From assembly GCA_965115915.1 (NCBI GenBank), contig OZ220483.1, positions 1,302,001 through 1,366,000 on the forward strand: a stretch of DNA of 64,000 nt, written 5' to 3'. The DNA is from G965115915 sp965115915 (GTDB lineage: Bacteria > Pseudomonadota > Gammaproteobacteria > Eutrophobiales > Eutrophobiaceae). Every line of letters starts with the position of its first letter. Positions within the stretch are counted from its first letter, which is position 1. The notes below the pieces were generated by a model. The model saw only the letters and a program-made list of their open reading frames with translations, was not told where the DNA came from and made no database searches. The position numbers were made by a program, and so were the translations under genes. Positions 19,090 through 27,111 of this stretch are shown here, piece by piece.

Positions 19090-19521
19090 TCACACACCCT
19101 CCGTCCGTATGCCCATACTGTGGGCACTGCCTGCGATAGTGCGAACCGCCGCTTCCATATCCGCCGCAGTCAAATCCGGTTGCTTGAAACGGGCAATCTC
19201 CTCAAGCTGTGCACGTTTCAACGTACCAACCTTCACGGAATTCGGTGTGCCACTACCCTTGCTGATACCGGCCATTTTGCGCAGCAGATGCGCAACGGTA
19301 ACGTTGCGGGTAACAAAACTGAAACTCTTGTCCGAATACACCGTGATCAACACTGGAACCGGGGCGCCCGGGTCCTGATCCTGTGTCTGCGCATTGAACG
19401 CCTTGCAAAACTCCATGATGTTGAGGCCATGCTGACCCAAAGCCGGCCCCACCGGTGGACTCGGATTGGCCTGAGCTGCCGCAACATGCAGTTTGATGTA
19501 GCCAGCTATCTTCTTCGCCAT
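19090..19521 (-). CDS. rplK: 50S ribosomal protein L11
   Basis: L11 binds the GTPase-associated centre of 23S rRNA and is needed for the RelA stringent response. The family start is the ATG at 19521-19519 (MAKKIAGYIKLHV, 143 residues). The N-terminal domain with QANPSPPVGPALGQHGLNI, containing the proline-rich stringent-control segment, and the C-terminal rRNA-binding domain ending RTIAGSAHSMGIRTEGV are both complete. It lies 132 bases after nusG. Confidence 0.96.
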   Translation of the reverse strand: MAKKIAGYIKLHVAAAQANPSPPVGPALGQHGLNIMEFCKAFNAQTQDQDPGAPVPVLITVYSDKSFSFVTRNVTVAHLLRKMAGISKGSGTPNSVKVGTLKRAQLEEIARFKQPDLTAADMEAAVRTIAGSAHSMGIRTEGV

Positions 19522-19653
19522 CTCACACCCCCCGAATGACACCTGCAGACACATGGCCGGCACCACAAACGCCACACCGCATGCCACCGACAAAACGGCA
19601 GATTGGATGCATCCACCCGTGAGAACCCGTCTTTGTGATTGGATGGAACAGCA

Positions 19654-20187
19654 CTATTCCTTCTCCACCTGACTGAAGTCCAGTTCAACAGGCGTGGAAC
19701 GACCAAAGATGAGTACCGATATCCGCAGTTTGTTTTTCTCCAAATTCATTTCTTCCACCACGCCATTGAAATCGGTGAACGGCCCATCCTTGATACGTAC
19801 CACCTCGCCAACCTCATACAGCACTTTGGGTTTCGGCTTGTTGACACCATCCTCCACCCGTTGCAGGATAGCCTCGGCCTCCTCATTCGTGATCGGCGTC
19901 GGATGTACGCCAGTACCACCAATGAAACCAAGCACTTTCGGCGCGCTCTTGACCAAATGCCAGGTCGATTCATTCATTTCCATTTGCACCAACACGTAAC
20001 CCGGGAAGAATTTGCGGTCACTACGGCATTTCTTCCCATCCCGCATCTCCACCACATCTTCGGTGGGCACCATGATACGGCCAAACATATCTTGCAGATC
20101 ACTCCGACCAATGCGCTCCTGCAAAGCTCGCATCACCTGATTCTCATAGCCAGACCAAGCCTGCACCACATACCAATGCTGTGCCAT
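19654..20187 (-). CDS. nusG: Transcription elongation factor NusG
   Basis: NusG binds RNA polymerase through its NGN domain and Rho or S10 through its KOW domain, coupling transcription to translation. The 177-residue product begins MAQHWYVVQAWSGYENQV, has the NGN core with FFPGYVLVQMEMNESTWHLV, and ends in a KOW domain (VRIKDGPFTDFNGVVEEMN). It is 16 bases after secE, the conserved pairing. Confidence 0.97.
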   Translation of the reverse strand: MAQHWYVVQAWSGYENQVMRALQERIGRSDLQDMFGRIMVPTEDVVEMRDGKKCRSDRKFFPGYVLVQMEMNESTWHLVKSAPKVLGFIGGTGVHPTPITNEEAEAILQRVEDGVNKPKPKVLYEVGEVVRIKDGPFTDFNGVVEEMNLEKNKLRISVLIFGRSTPVELDFSQVEKE

Positions 20188-20203
20188 AATATCCCGTCCG
20201 CCC

Positions 20204-20560
20204 CTAACTCAGTATTTTTCTGGTCAACCAGCCGAACATGGAATCCAGTCCCCACAACAACAAGGCAACCAGTACCACCATAACCACAATCATCAAAGTG
20301 GTATGTAAGGTCTCCTGACGGCTTGGCCATACCACCCTGCGCACCTCTACCTGCGAGGAGACAAAAAACGCTTTCGCCATACGGCCCTTCTCGGTCTGCA
20401 ATACAAACACCAACGCCACCAGAACCGCTGCCGCCAATCCCAGGGTCCGTAGTAATCGGGCCTCTTCGAAATAATAAAATCCAGCAACCCCGCTCAGCAG
20501 CACCAACACCGCTATACACAACTTGAAGGTGTCCATTGTGTCAATTGTCATCTGCATCAT
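20204..20560 (-). CDS. secE: Preprotein translocase subunit SecE
   Basis: SecE clamps SecY in the inner-membrane translocon. The 118-residue product has three hydrophobic segments (near residues 11-31, 38-55 and 88-110), as in the three-span gammaproteobacterial form, with the conserved amphipathic cytoplasmic helix and the EVRRVVWPSRQET motif before the last span. Several in-frame ATGs crowd the N-terminus, so the exact start (20560, or a few codons in) is uncertain. It follows tRNA-Trp, where many relatives have tufB. Confidence 0.93.
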   Translation of the reverse strand: MMQMTIDTMDTFKLCIAVLVLLSGVAGFYYFEEARLLRTLGLAAAVLVALVFVLQTEKGRMAKAFFVSSQVEVRRVVWPSRQETLHTTLMIVVMVVLVALLLWGLDSMFGWLTRKILS

Positions 20561-20670
20561 TCACGTCCACAACACACCGTCCAGCCGCGCCAGACTGAAA
20601 TCCGAATCCGACCGGATGCAACAACCCTGAATATCCCACCAAGTCCGATGCGGACCCACCAATCGCCGTT

Positions 20671-20746
20671 TGGCAGGCCAGGAGGGGATCGAACCCCCAA
20701 CCTGCGGTTTTGGAGACCGCTGCTCTACCGATTGAGCTACTGGCCT
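20671..20746 (-). tRNA. tRNA-Trp (CCA anticodon)
   Basis: The 76-base cloverleaf has a perfect acceptor stem AGGCCAG/CTGGCCT, discriminator G and an encoded 3' CCA. The anticodon loop reads CTCCAAA with anticodon CCA. It is the last tRNA of the array before secE, a position where trpT-type genes occur in several gammaproteobacteria. Confidence 0.97.
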
Positions 20747-20801
20747 ACAGTCCTGAAATGGCACCCAAGGCCCTGCCCGCCCCAGGATGAACTGGCAGAA
20801 C

Positions 20802-20877
<76 letters not shown>

Positions 20878-21047
20878 GCTCATGCCGGGTACAGACCAAC
20901 AAACCAACGCCGCGCCTGATTCCACACCTCCTGTGGTAGCAAAACCCGGGGCAACATTCGCGCCCAATATGCCCAGTGCCGGATCATTCATGAATAAATT
21001 CAGGAAACAGGCCCACGCTTCTTCATACCGAACAGGACAATACGGTA

Positions 21048-21121
<74 letters not shown>

Positions 21122-21201
21122 CTCCCCGTAGGCAAACAAAGAAACCAAAAACCAAGACTGATGCGCACTGGACTCAATTAGCTTTAACCGGACTCTCACT
21201 G

Positions 21202-21283
21202 TGGAGGGGGTAGGATTCGAACCTACGAAGGCTGAGCCAACAGATTTACAGTCTGCCCCCGTTGACCGCTTGGGTACCCCTCC
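21202..21283 (-). tRNA. tRNA-Tyr (GTA anticodon), no encoded CCA
   Basis: A class II tRNA with a long variable arm; acceptor GGAGGGG/CCCCTCC, discriminator A, and anticodon loop CTGTAAA with anticodon GTA. The three bases after the discriminator are CAG rather than CCA, so the CCA end must be added enzymatically, unlike the three downstream tRNAs. It is the first gene of the array. Confidence 0.95.
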
Positions 21284-21298
21284 CCAAAATAGCCTTGC

Positions 21299-21327
21299 AC
21301 TGTAACCAATCAGCCGCCTTGTGTCAA
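21299..21327 (-). promoter_or_regulatory. Promoter of the tRNA-secE-nusG transcription unit
   Basis: On the minus strand a perfect TTGACA -35 (21327-21322) and a TACAGT -10 (21304-21299) are separated by exactly 17 bases. Transcription would begin around 21292, about nine bases before tRNA-Tyr. No other promoter this strong is visible before rplK, so the array and secE-nusG are likely co-transcribed. Confidence 0.72.
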
Positions 21328-21647
21328 GCATCGGTTTTGAAGTAAACCGCCACCAGACTGATTGACGCGACCAGCGCAGGCGGATTGTACAGGCCCATGC
21401 CCCGCCACCACACCGACCCGGACCTTGCAACAGACACACGCCGGGCTCGGACACATACGCATAACACCTAAACACCTAATATCCTGACTTTCTTTCCGGG
21501 GTAATTCCGCCGGACAATTTCCGGACAATCCGTAAACACGCGCCAATCAAGTCATTGTATGAAAGGCGTTTTCCATGTAACTGAATGCGCCGTGCCACAA
21601 CCAACCCAGTCCGCACCGTGATGGCGGACGAAACACGCCAGCCAAGG

Positions 21648-21653
21648 TATAAT
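21648..21653 (+). promoter_or_regulatory. Possible -10 element for icd
   Basis: A perfect TATAAT lies 115 bases upstream of the icd start on the plus strand, but no convincing -35 hexamer sits 16-18 bases before it. It may depend on an activator or be fortuitous. The region from 21,328 to this point, between the divergent tRNA and icd units, holds no gene I can support. Confidence 0.3.
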
Positions 21654-21667
21654 GTCCCATTGTGCCT

Positions 21668-21720
21668 CAGCCACGTCTGCTAATCCAGACCTGGACGGGT
21701 CACGCAATGTGGCGTGGCTG
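21668..21720 (+). promoter_or_regulatory. Structured leader of icd
   Basis: CAGCCACG (21668-21675) pairs with CGTGGCTG (21713-21720) as an 8-bp outer stem. Inside it, GTCTG (21675-21679) pairs with CAGAC (21686-21690), and CACGC pairs with GCGTG nearer the 3' side, partly competing with the outer stem. The element ends about 45 bases before icd. It resembles a folded 5' leader, but I cannot match it to a known riboswitch class. Confidence 0.4.
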
Positions 21721-21746
21721 AATCATCCGGATCTTCAGGTGGACAC

Positions 21747-21785
21747 ATGAAACAGGAGCGTAAAATTGAACGACTATCCCAGTAA
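21747..21785 (+). CDS. Possible 12-codon leader ORF overlapping the icd start
   Basis: ATG at 21747 follows an AGGTGG ribosome binding site by five bases and encodes MKQERKIERLSQ before TAA at 21783-21785. It overlaps the first 20 bases of icd in another frame, and it contains the icd ribosome binding site. It could couple or dampen icd translation; it could also be chance. Confidence 0.3.
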   Translation: MKQERKIERLSQ

Positions 21786-23052
21786 ACAGCAGAAAATCCG
21801 CCTCAAGGACACCCGGCTTGATGTGCCCGATCAACCCGTTATCCCGTTCATTGTCGGCGACGGCATCGGCGCCGACATCTGGCAGGCTGCCAGCCGGGTG
21901 CTGGATGCCGCCGTAGCCAAGGCATACCGCGGGGAGCGGCGTATCGCATGGATGGAAGTGCTTGCCGGAGAACGGGCACATCAGGAGACCGGGGAATGGC
22001 TGCCTCAGCAAACACTTGATGCCTGCCGGGAATACCTGGTCTCGATCAAGGGGCCACTAACCACCCCCATCGGGGGCGGCATCCGCTCCCTGAATGTCTC
22101 GCTGCGACAAATTCTGGATCTCTACGTGTGTCAACGTCCCGTGCGCTGGTTCAGGGGCGTGCCCTCGCCAGTCCGCCACCCGGAAAAAGTGGATATGGTG
22201 ATATTCCGGGAAAACACCGAGGACATCTACGCCGGCATAGAGTTTGCGGCAGGTTCGGAAGACAACACCCGGTTTCTGGAACTGCTGAAAGAACATTTCC
22301 CGAACCAGTACCGCAAGATACGTTTCCCGATTTCCTCCGGCATCGGTATCAAGCCGGTCTCGCAGGAAGGCACGCTCCGGCTGGTCCGTGCCGCCTTTCA
22401 CTATGCCATCGAAAACAAGCGCAACAGTGTGACGCTGGTACACAAGGGCAATATCATGAAATTCACCGAAGGCGCATTCCGGAACTGGGCCTATACGCTG
22501 GCCGGACAGGAGTTCGCCGAACAGGTCTGGTCCTGGGAACAGTGGGAACAAGTCAATGCCGAGCAGGGCAGCGAAGCGGCAGATGCACAGCAGCAAGCGG
22601 CACTGGAAGCAGGCAAACTGCTGGTCAAGGACGCCATCGCCGATATCACCTTGCAGCAGGTGCTGACCCGTCCGGACGAGTTCGATGTCATCGCCACCAC
22701 AAACCTGAATGGCGACTACCTGTCAGACGCGCTGGCTGCCCAGGTAGGCGGCATCGGCATCGCCCCCGGTGGCAACATCAACTACGAAACCGGCCATGCG
22801 GTGTTTGAGGCCACTCACGGCACCGCCCCGAAATACGCCGGCCTGGACAAGGTGAACCCTGGCTCACTACTGTTGTCGGGAGAAATGATGCTACGCTATC
22901 TAGGCTGGTTTGAGGCAGCCGACGCCATCCTGGCGGCAATGGACAGGACCATTGCCGCCAAAACGGTAACCTACGATTTCGCCCGGCTCATGGAAAACGC
23001 CACGGAAATCAAATGCAGCGAGTTCGCTGATGCGATCATCGAAAACCTGTAG
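21766..23052 (+). CDS. icd: NADP-dependent isocitrate dehydrogenase
   Basis: Converts isocitrate to 2-oxoglutarate in the TCA cycle. The 428-residue product matches the E. coli-type enzyme: FIVGDGIGADIW near residue 29, GPLTTPIGGGIRSLNVSLRQ with Ser108 at the position of the phosphorylated Ser113 of E. coli, FRENTEDIYAGIEF, and ATHGTAPKYAG. The start is a TTG (21766) with AGGAG seven bases upstream; the first aligned residues support it. An extra Q/E/A-rich segment lies at about residues 250-285. Retention of the regulatory serine fits the aceK gene just downstream. Confidence 0.96.
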   Translation: MNDYPSKQQKIRLKDTRLDVPDQPVIPFIVGDGIGADIWQAASRVLDAAVAKAYRGERRIAWMEVLAGERAHQETGEWLPQQTLDACREYLVSIKGPLTTPIGGGIRSLNVSLRQILDLYVCQRPVRWFRGVPSPVRHPEKVDMVIFRENTEDIYAGIEFAAGSEDNTRFLELLKEHFPNQYRKIRFPISSGIGIKPVSQEGTLRLVRAAFHYAIENKRNSVTLVHKGNIMKFTEGAFRNWAYTLAGQEFAEQVWSWEQWEQVNAEQGSEAADAQQQAALEAGKLLVKDAIADITLQQVLTRPDEFDVIATTNLNGDYLSDALAAQVGGIGIAPGGNINYETGHAVFEATHGTAPKYAGLDKVNPGSLLLSGEMMLRYLGWFEAADAILAAMDRTIAAKTVTYDFARLMENATEIKCSEFADAIIENL

Positions 23053-23103
23053 TGCGTGTCATCCACCGCATACCCTGCCGGAGGGGCAGCAGGAACTGGC
23101 ACG

Positions 23104-23265
23104 ATGATCCGCCGCTTCCTCGCCCGGTTCATGGGACGCGCCCTGCTCGGCATACTCATCAGCAAGATATTGATGCCCTTCCGGCTGATTGGGCTACTGG
23201 CCCGCTTCCCCATCCTGTTCAAGGTGGCGCGGAAATGCCTGTCTGTGCTGACACGCAGAGGATAG
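23104..23265 (+). CDS. Small cationic hydrophobic peptide, unknown
   Basis: A 53-codon frame between icd and aceK begins at ATG 23104, nine bases after AGGA. The product starts MIRRFLARFMGRALLGILI and ends KCLSVLTRRG. It contains about a dozen Arg/Lys and no Asp or Glu, spread along a hydrophobic backbone, so it would be an amphipathic or membrane-inserted peptide. I recognise no family. It is translated in the same direction as its neighbours, 51 bases after icd and 58 before aceK. Function could be anything from a membrane-associated small protein to nothing; expression is unproven. Confidence 0.45.
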   Translation: MIRRFLARFMGRALLGILISKILMPFRLIGLLARFPILFKVARKCLSVLTRRG

Positions 23266-23323
23266 ACCGTCCGAGACCAGGCTGGATTGTCGCAGGCCAC
23301 CAACACCCAAAGACCAGGCGCGA

Positions 23324-25174
23324 ATGGACGAACGCACATCCCCGGCAATAACACCGGCTAAAGGGGGCACACCATCCGGGCAAAGCGATCTGAAGGCGAT
23401 CTGCTCCCAGATCATCTACGACGGATTCATCCGCTACAACAACCGCTTTCATCGCATCACACGCCGGGCCCAGGTTCGCTTTGAGAACCGCGACTGGAAG
23501 GGACACCAGGAGGATATTGTCAAGCGCATACAGCTCTATGAACGCTCGGCACAACAGGTGGTGAAGCAACTGCGCAGTACCATGCACGAGCAGGTCTCCG
23601 AGCGAGAACTATGGCACCACATACGCAGGTATTTCGGCGAACGTCTGTTGAAACTGCCCGATGCGGACTTCATACGCACATTCTTCAATTCAGTCGTGCG
23701 CCGTATCTTCGGCATCCTTGGCAGTGACCCGAAACTGGAATTCCTGCCGACGGACATTACCGAAGACGACCAGGAGGCGATCCTCTCTCTGAACATCCAC
23801 CGCTATCCCTATTGGCATTCCTTCAAACTGACATTTCTGACCGTGCTGGATGATTTTTCCTTCCGCGTACCATGGACCGATCTGGAGCAAAACGCAGTGT
23901 ATATTTCCGATGCCCTGAAAGAGCATTTCCAGCAAGAGGAATCCATGCAGATCGGTTGCGTACGGTTCGAATTTATCGATTCGTTTTTCTATCAAACGGC
24001 ACGAGCTTACCTGGTAGGCCGCATCATCATGCGGGAGGAGATGCTGCCATTGGTAATCGCATTCAAAAATTCGGGTTCCGGCATTGAGGTTGACACTGTG
24101 CTGTTGTCTCAACAGGAACTCAGCATCCTGTTTGGCTATACCCGATCCTATTATTTTGTCAATCCCAACTCCGTTATCGGTACCGTACACTTTCTGCACT
24201 CATTGCTGAAACACAAGCCTATAGATGAACTGTACACAGTACTTGGACGCCTGCGTCAGGGGAAAACAGAACGCTATCGCATTTTCACCAAACATCTGCA
24301 CCAGACAAACGACAGCTTCGTCCATGCGGAGGGTACCCGGGGACTGGTAATGATCGTTTTTACGCTGCCAAGCTACAACCTGGTCTTCAAGATTATCCGC
24401 GACAACCCCGGCTATCCCAAAGATCTCAGCCACAAGGAGGTACATGGGAAATATCAGCTCGTCTCCCAGCACGACCGTGCTGGCCGGTTGATCGATACCC
24501 AGGCATTTCTGAATCTTGAATTTCCACTGTGCCGTTTTGCGGAAGATCTGCTCGAATCGCTACTACAGGAGGCCGCGATAAACGTGCAAATAGACGGAGA
24601 AAAACTGCTGTTCCGGCACGTTTATATAGAACGCCGTGTGCGTCCGCTGAACCTGTTCATCAACGAAGCCACCGAGGAGGACGCCCAGCTTTCCATCATC
24701 GATTATGGACAGGCGATAAAAGACCTGGCAAACACCAACATCTTTCCCGGAGACCTGTTGCTGAAGAACTTCGGCGTCACCCCACACAAGCGCGTGGTGT
24801 TCTACGATTATGATGAAGTGTCATTGGTGACCGACTGCAACTTCCGCGAAATACCAAAACAGCGCGCCATTGAACACGAATTGCATACCAGCACCTGGTA
24901 CGTCAACGACAACGACATCTTCCCCGAAGAATTCCTCCGCTTTCTGTCGCTACGCGCTTCCCTGCGCGAGACCTTTTTGCACTATCACAGTGACCTGCTC
25001 AGCAGCAGCTTCTGGCGGAATATCCGCCAGCGACACATCGACGGGAACCCGACCCCGGTAATCCCCTATGAAAGCCCCTCGCTAACGCCAAAACCGAGTG
25101 ACCGGCAGAAATCGCTCAGCCGGGCCGGTACCAGGCTAACCGGCCATGCAGACGCACCACCGTGCCGAGAATAA
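23324..25174 (+). CDS. aceK: Isocitrate dehydrogenase kinase/phosphatase
   Basis: AceK phosphorylates or dephosphorylates isocitrate dehydrogenase to divide carbon between the TCA cycle and the glyoxylate shunt. The 616-residue product has the regulatory N-terminal domain and a C-terminal kinase-like domain with the ATP loop region GTRGLVMIVFTLPSYNLVFK, and NIFPGDLLLKNFGVTPHKR followed by VVFYDYDEV, which hold the family's catalytic aspartates. It is usually in an aceBAK operon; here it sits beside its substrate's gene and no aceA or aceB is in the window. Its last 59 bases overlap the 3' end of cysG on the opposite strand. Confidence 0.95.
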   Translation: MDERTSPAITPAKGGTPSGQSDLKAICSQIIYDGFIRYNNRFHRITRRAQVRFENRDWKGHQEDIVKRIQLYERSAQQVVKQLRSTMHEQVSERELWHHIRRYFGERLLKLPDADFIRTFFNSVVRRIFGILGSDPKLEFLPTDITEDDQEAILSLNIHRYPYWHSFKLTFLTVLDDFSFRVPWTDLEQNAVYISDALKEHFQQEESMQIGCVRFEFIDSFFYQTARAYLVGRIIMREEMLPLVIAFKNSGSGIEVDTVLLSQQELSILFGYTRSYYFVNPNSVIGTVHFLHSLLKHKPIDELYTVLGRLRQGKTERYRIFTKHLHQTNDSFVHAEGTRGLVMIVFTLPSYNLVFKIIRDNPGYPKDLSHKEVHGKYQLVSQHDRAGRLIDTQAFLNLEFPLCRFAEDLLESLLQEAAINVQIDGEKLLFRHVYIERRVRPLNLFINEATEEDAQLSIIDYGQAIKDLANTNIFPGDLLLKNFGVTPHKRVVFYDYDEVSLVTDCNFREIPKQRAIEHELHTSTWYVNDNDIFPEEFLRFLSLRASLRETFLHYHSDLLSSSFWRNIRQRHIDGNPTPVIPYESPSLTPKPSDRQKSLSRAGTRLTGHADAPPCRE

Positions 25175-26504
25175 TCAGGCTGGGAGGCTTGATGTGCGCC
25201 CGCTCCACCAGCGCCGGCAGCCCTTGCACATCACTGATATGCACCCGCTGCCGCTCGGTAGTACCTTGTTCGACGATGGCGGCAGGCAGATCCGGGGCCA
25301 TGCCCCGGGACAGCAATTCACCGCACAGTACACCGAGACCGTGCGTTCCCATGTAGATCACCACCGTCTGACGGGGTTGCAGCAAGGACTGCCAGTTCAG
25401 ATCGAGCCGATTATCCTTCAGATGACCTGTAAGCAACAGACAGGACTGCGCATGCTCACGATGCGTCAGCGGAATTCCCGCATAGCTGGCACAGCCGCTG
25501 GCCGCAGTAATACCCGGGACAATCTGCCAGGACACTCCGGCGGCTGCCAGGCTCTCGATCTCTTCGCCACCACGACCAAAGATGAACGGGTCGCCACCCT
25601 TCAGGCGTAACACCCGCTTCCCCTGTCTGGCCAAATCCACCAGCAACTGATTGATCTCCTGCTGCGGGATCGTATGCTGGTCTCGCCGCTTCCCGACATA
25701 GATGCGTTCGGCATCACGCCTGACCAACTCCAGCAACGATTTGGCCACCAGACGGTCATACAGCACCACGTCCGCCTGCTGCATCAAACGCAAGGCCTTG
25801 AAAGTCAGCAAATCGGGGTCGCCAGGGCCACCGCCCACCAAATACACCTCACCTCGTCGTTCCACCGGGAAATCGGCATCCCGCAGATGCGCCTCCAACA
25901 TCCTGGCCGCCGCTTCATCACGACCAGAAAGCACCAGGCTTTCCACCCTGCCCTGCAATATGCTCTCCAGAAATCGGCGCCGGTCTCCAGCATCCGGATA
26001 ACGCTGTCGGATCGACTCGCGGAAGTCTGCCAGCAGACGGGCCAATCTACCGTATCCGGCAGGGATCAACGTCTCCAGACGGGCACGCAACAACCGTACC
26101 AGCACCGGCGACACACCGCCGCTGGATACGGCAATGAACAACGGATCCCGGTTCAGCAGTGAAGGCGTGATAAAGGTACAGAGCTCCGGATCATCCACCA
26201 CATTCACCGGGATGCCGGCACTCTGCGCCAACTCGGCAACCGTGCGATTCACCGCACGCTCCCCGGTCGCGGCAATCACCAGCCGGGGACGCCGCAGATG
26301 CCCTGGCTCAAAACGCGCCGCAATATGCCGAATCGCCCCTTCTGCGACCAATCGCTGAAGGGGCGGATGCAATTCCGGGGCCACCACGGTAATGTCTGCG
26401 GCGAACTGCCTGAGCATATCCACCTTGCGGGCCGCCACCGCTCCCCCGCCAACCACCAGACAGGGATGACCCGAGACATTCAGCGCGATTGGCAGACAGG
26501 ACAC
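25116..26504 (-). CDS. cysG: Siroheme synthase (trifunctional CysG)
   Basis: Makes siroheme for sulfite or nitrite reductase from uroporphyrinogen III by two methylations, oxidation and Fe insertion. The 462-residue product has an N-terminal NAD-binding dehydrogenase/ferrochelatase part (LVVGGGAVAARKVDML near residue 17), a dimerisation segment, and from about residue 215 a SUMT domain (YLVGGGPGDPDLLTFKAL, RLKGGDPFIFGRGGEE, PGITAASGCASYAGIPLTHR). Domain order and length match E. coli CysG (457). It is 21 bases from dcd on the same strand and convergent with aceK. Confidence 0.96.
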   Translation of the reverse strand: MSCLPIALNVSGHPCLVVGGGAVAARKVDMLRQFAADITVVAPELHPPLQRLVAEGAIRHIAARFEPGHLRRPRLVIAATGERAVNRTVAELAQSAGIPVNVVDDPELCTFITPSLLNRDPLFIAVSSGGVSPVLVRLLRARLETLIPAGYGRLARLLADFRESIRQRYPDAGDRRRFLESILQGRVESLVLSGRDEAAARMLEAHLRDADFPVERRGEVYLVGGGPGDPDLLTFKALRLMQQADVVLYDRLVAKSLLELVRRDAERIYVGKRRDQHTIPQQEINQLLVDLARQGKRVLRLKGGDPFIFGRGGEEIESLAAAGVSWQIVPGITAASGCASYAGIPLTHREHAQSCLLLTGHLKDNRLDLNWQSLLQPRQTVVIYMGTHGLGVLCGELLSRGMAPDLPAAIVEQGTTERQRVHISDVQGLPALVERAHIKPPSLIILGTVVRLHGRLAWYRPG

Positions 26505-26525
26505 ACAACGGACTCCGCAAACACC

Positions 26526-27092
26526 TCAGGCCCTGGGCAGCGTCACCCCGGTCTGCCCCTGATATTTCCCCTGACGGTCCCGATATGACACTTCGCATTC
26601 CTCATCGGCCTCGATGAATATCACCTGTGCGACCCCTTCATTGGCATAGATCCTGGCTGGCAGATTGGTCGTGTTGGAAAACTCCAGCGTGACATGCCCC
26701 TCCCACTCCGGCTCCAGTGGTGTGACATTGACGATGATCCCACAACGCGCATAGGTCGATTTCCCCAGGCAGATGGTCAGCACATTGCGCGGGATGCGAA
26801 AATACTCGACGGTACTGGCCAGCGCAAAGGCATTGGGGGGAATCACGCAATAGTCGCCGCTGACATCCACCAAACTATCCGGGTCAAAATTTTTTGGGTC
26901 TACAGTCGCCGAATGCACATTGGTAAAAATCTTGAACTGATCAGAGCAACGCACATCATAGCCATAGCTGGAAACTCCATAGGAGATCAACCGCCGACCC
27001 CCGTTGCGGCTGATCTGGGAATCCTCAAACGGCACGATCATGCCATGCTCTCTGGCCATACGCCGGATCCATTTGTCACTTTTCACGGCCAC
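26526..27092 (-). CDS. dcd: dCTP deaminase
   Basis: Deaminates dCTP to dUTP, the main route to dTMP in proteobacteria. The 188-residue product from a GTG at 27092 aligns with the Pseudomonas-type family (KSDKWIRRMAREHGM). It contains the catalytic region GKSTYARCGIIVNVTPLEPEWEGHVTLE (shown here only as landmarks GKSTYARCG and TPLEPEWEGH) and ends KYQGQTGVTLPRA. The frame is open far upstream through apbC, so the start rests on family alignment. It lies 19 bases after apbC. Confidence 0.93.
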   Translation of the reverse strand: MAVKSDKWIRRMAREHGMIVPFEDSQISRNGGRRLISYGVSSYGYDVRCSDQFKIFTNVHSATVDPKNFDPDSLVDVSGDYCVIPPNAFALASTVEYFRIPRNVLTICLGKSTYARCGIIVNVTPLEPEWEGHVTLEFSNTTNLPARIYANEGVAQVIFIEADEECEVSYRDRQGKYQGQTGVTLPRA

Positions 27093-27111
27093 CGGGACCC
27101 GCCATGCCTCG

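Noticed and set aside
22057..22596. 179-codon minus-strand frame opposite icd
   Set aside because: It mirrors conserved icd codons, and no ribosome binding site or motif supports it.
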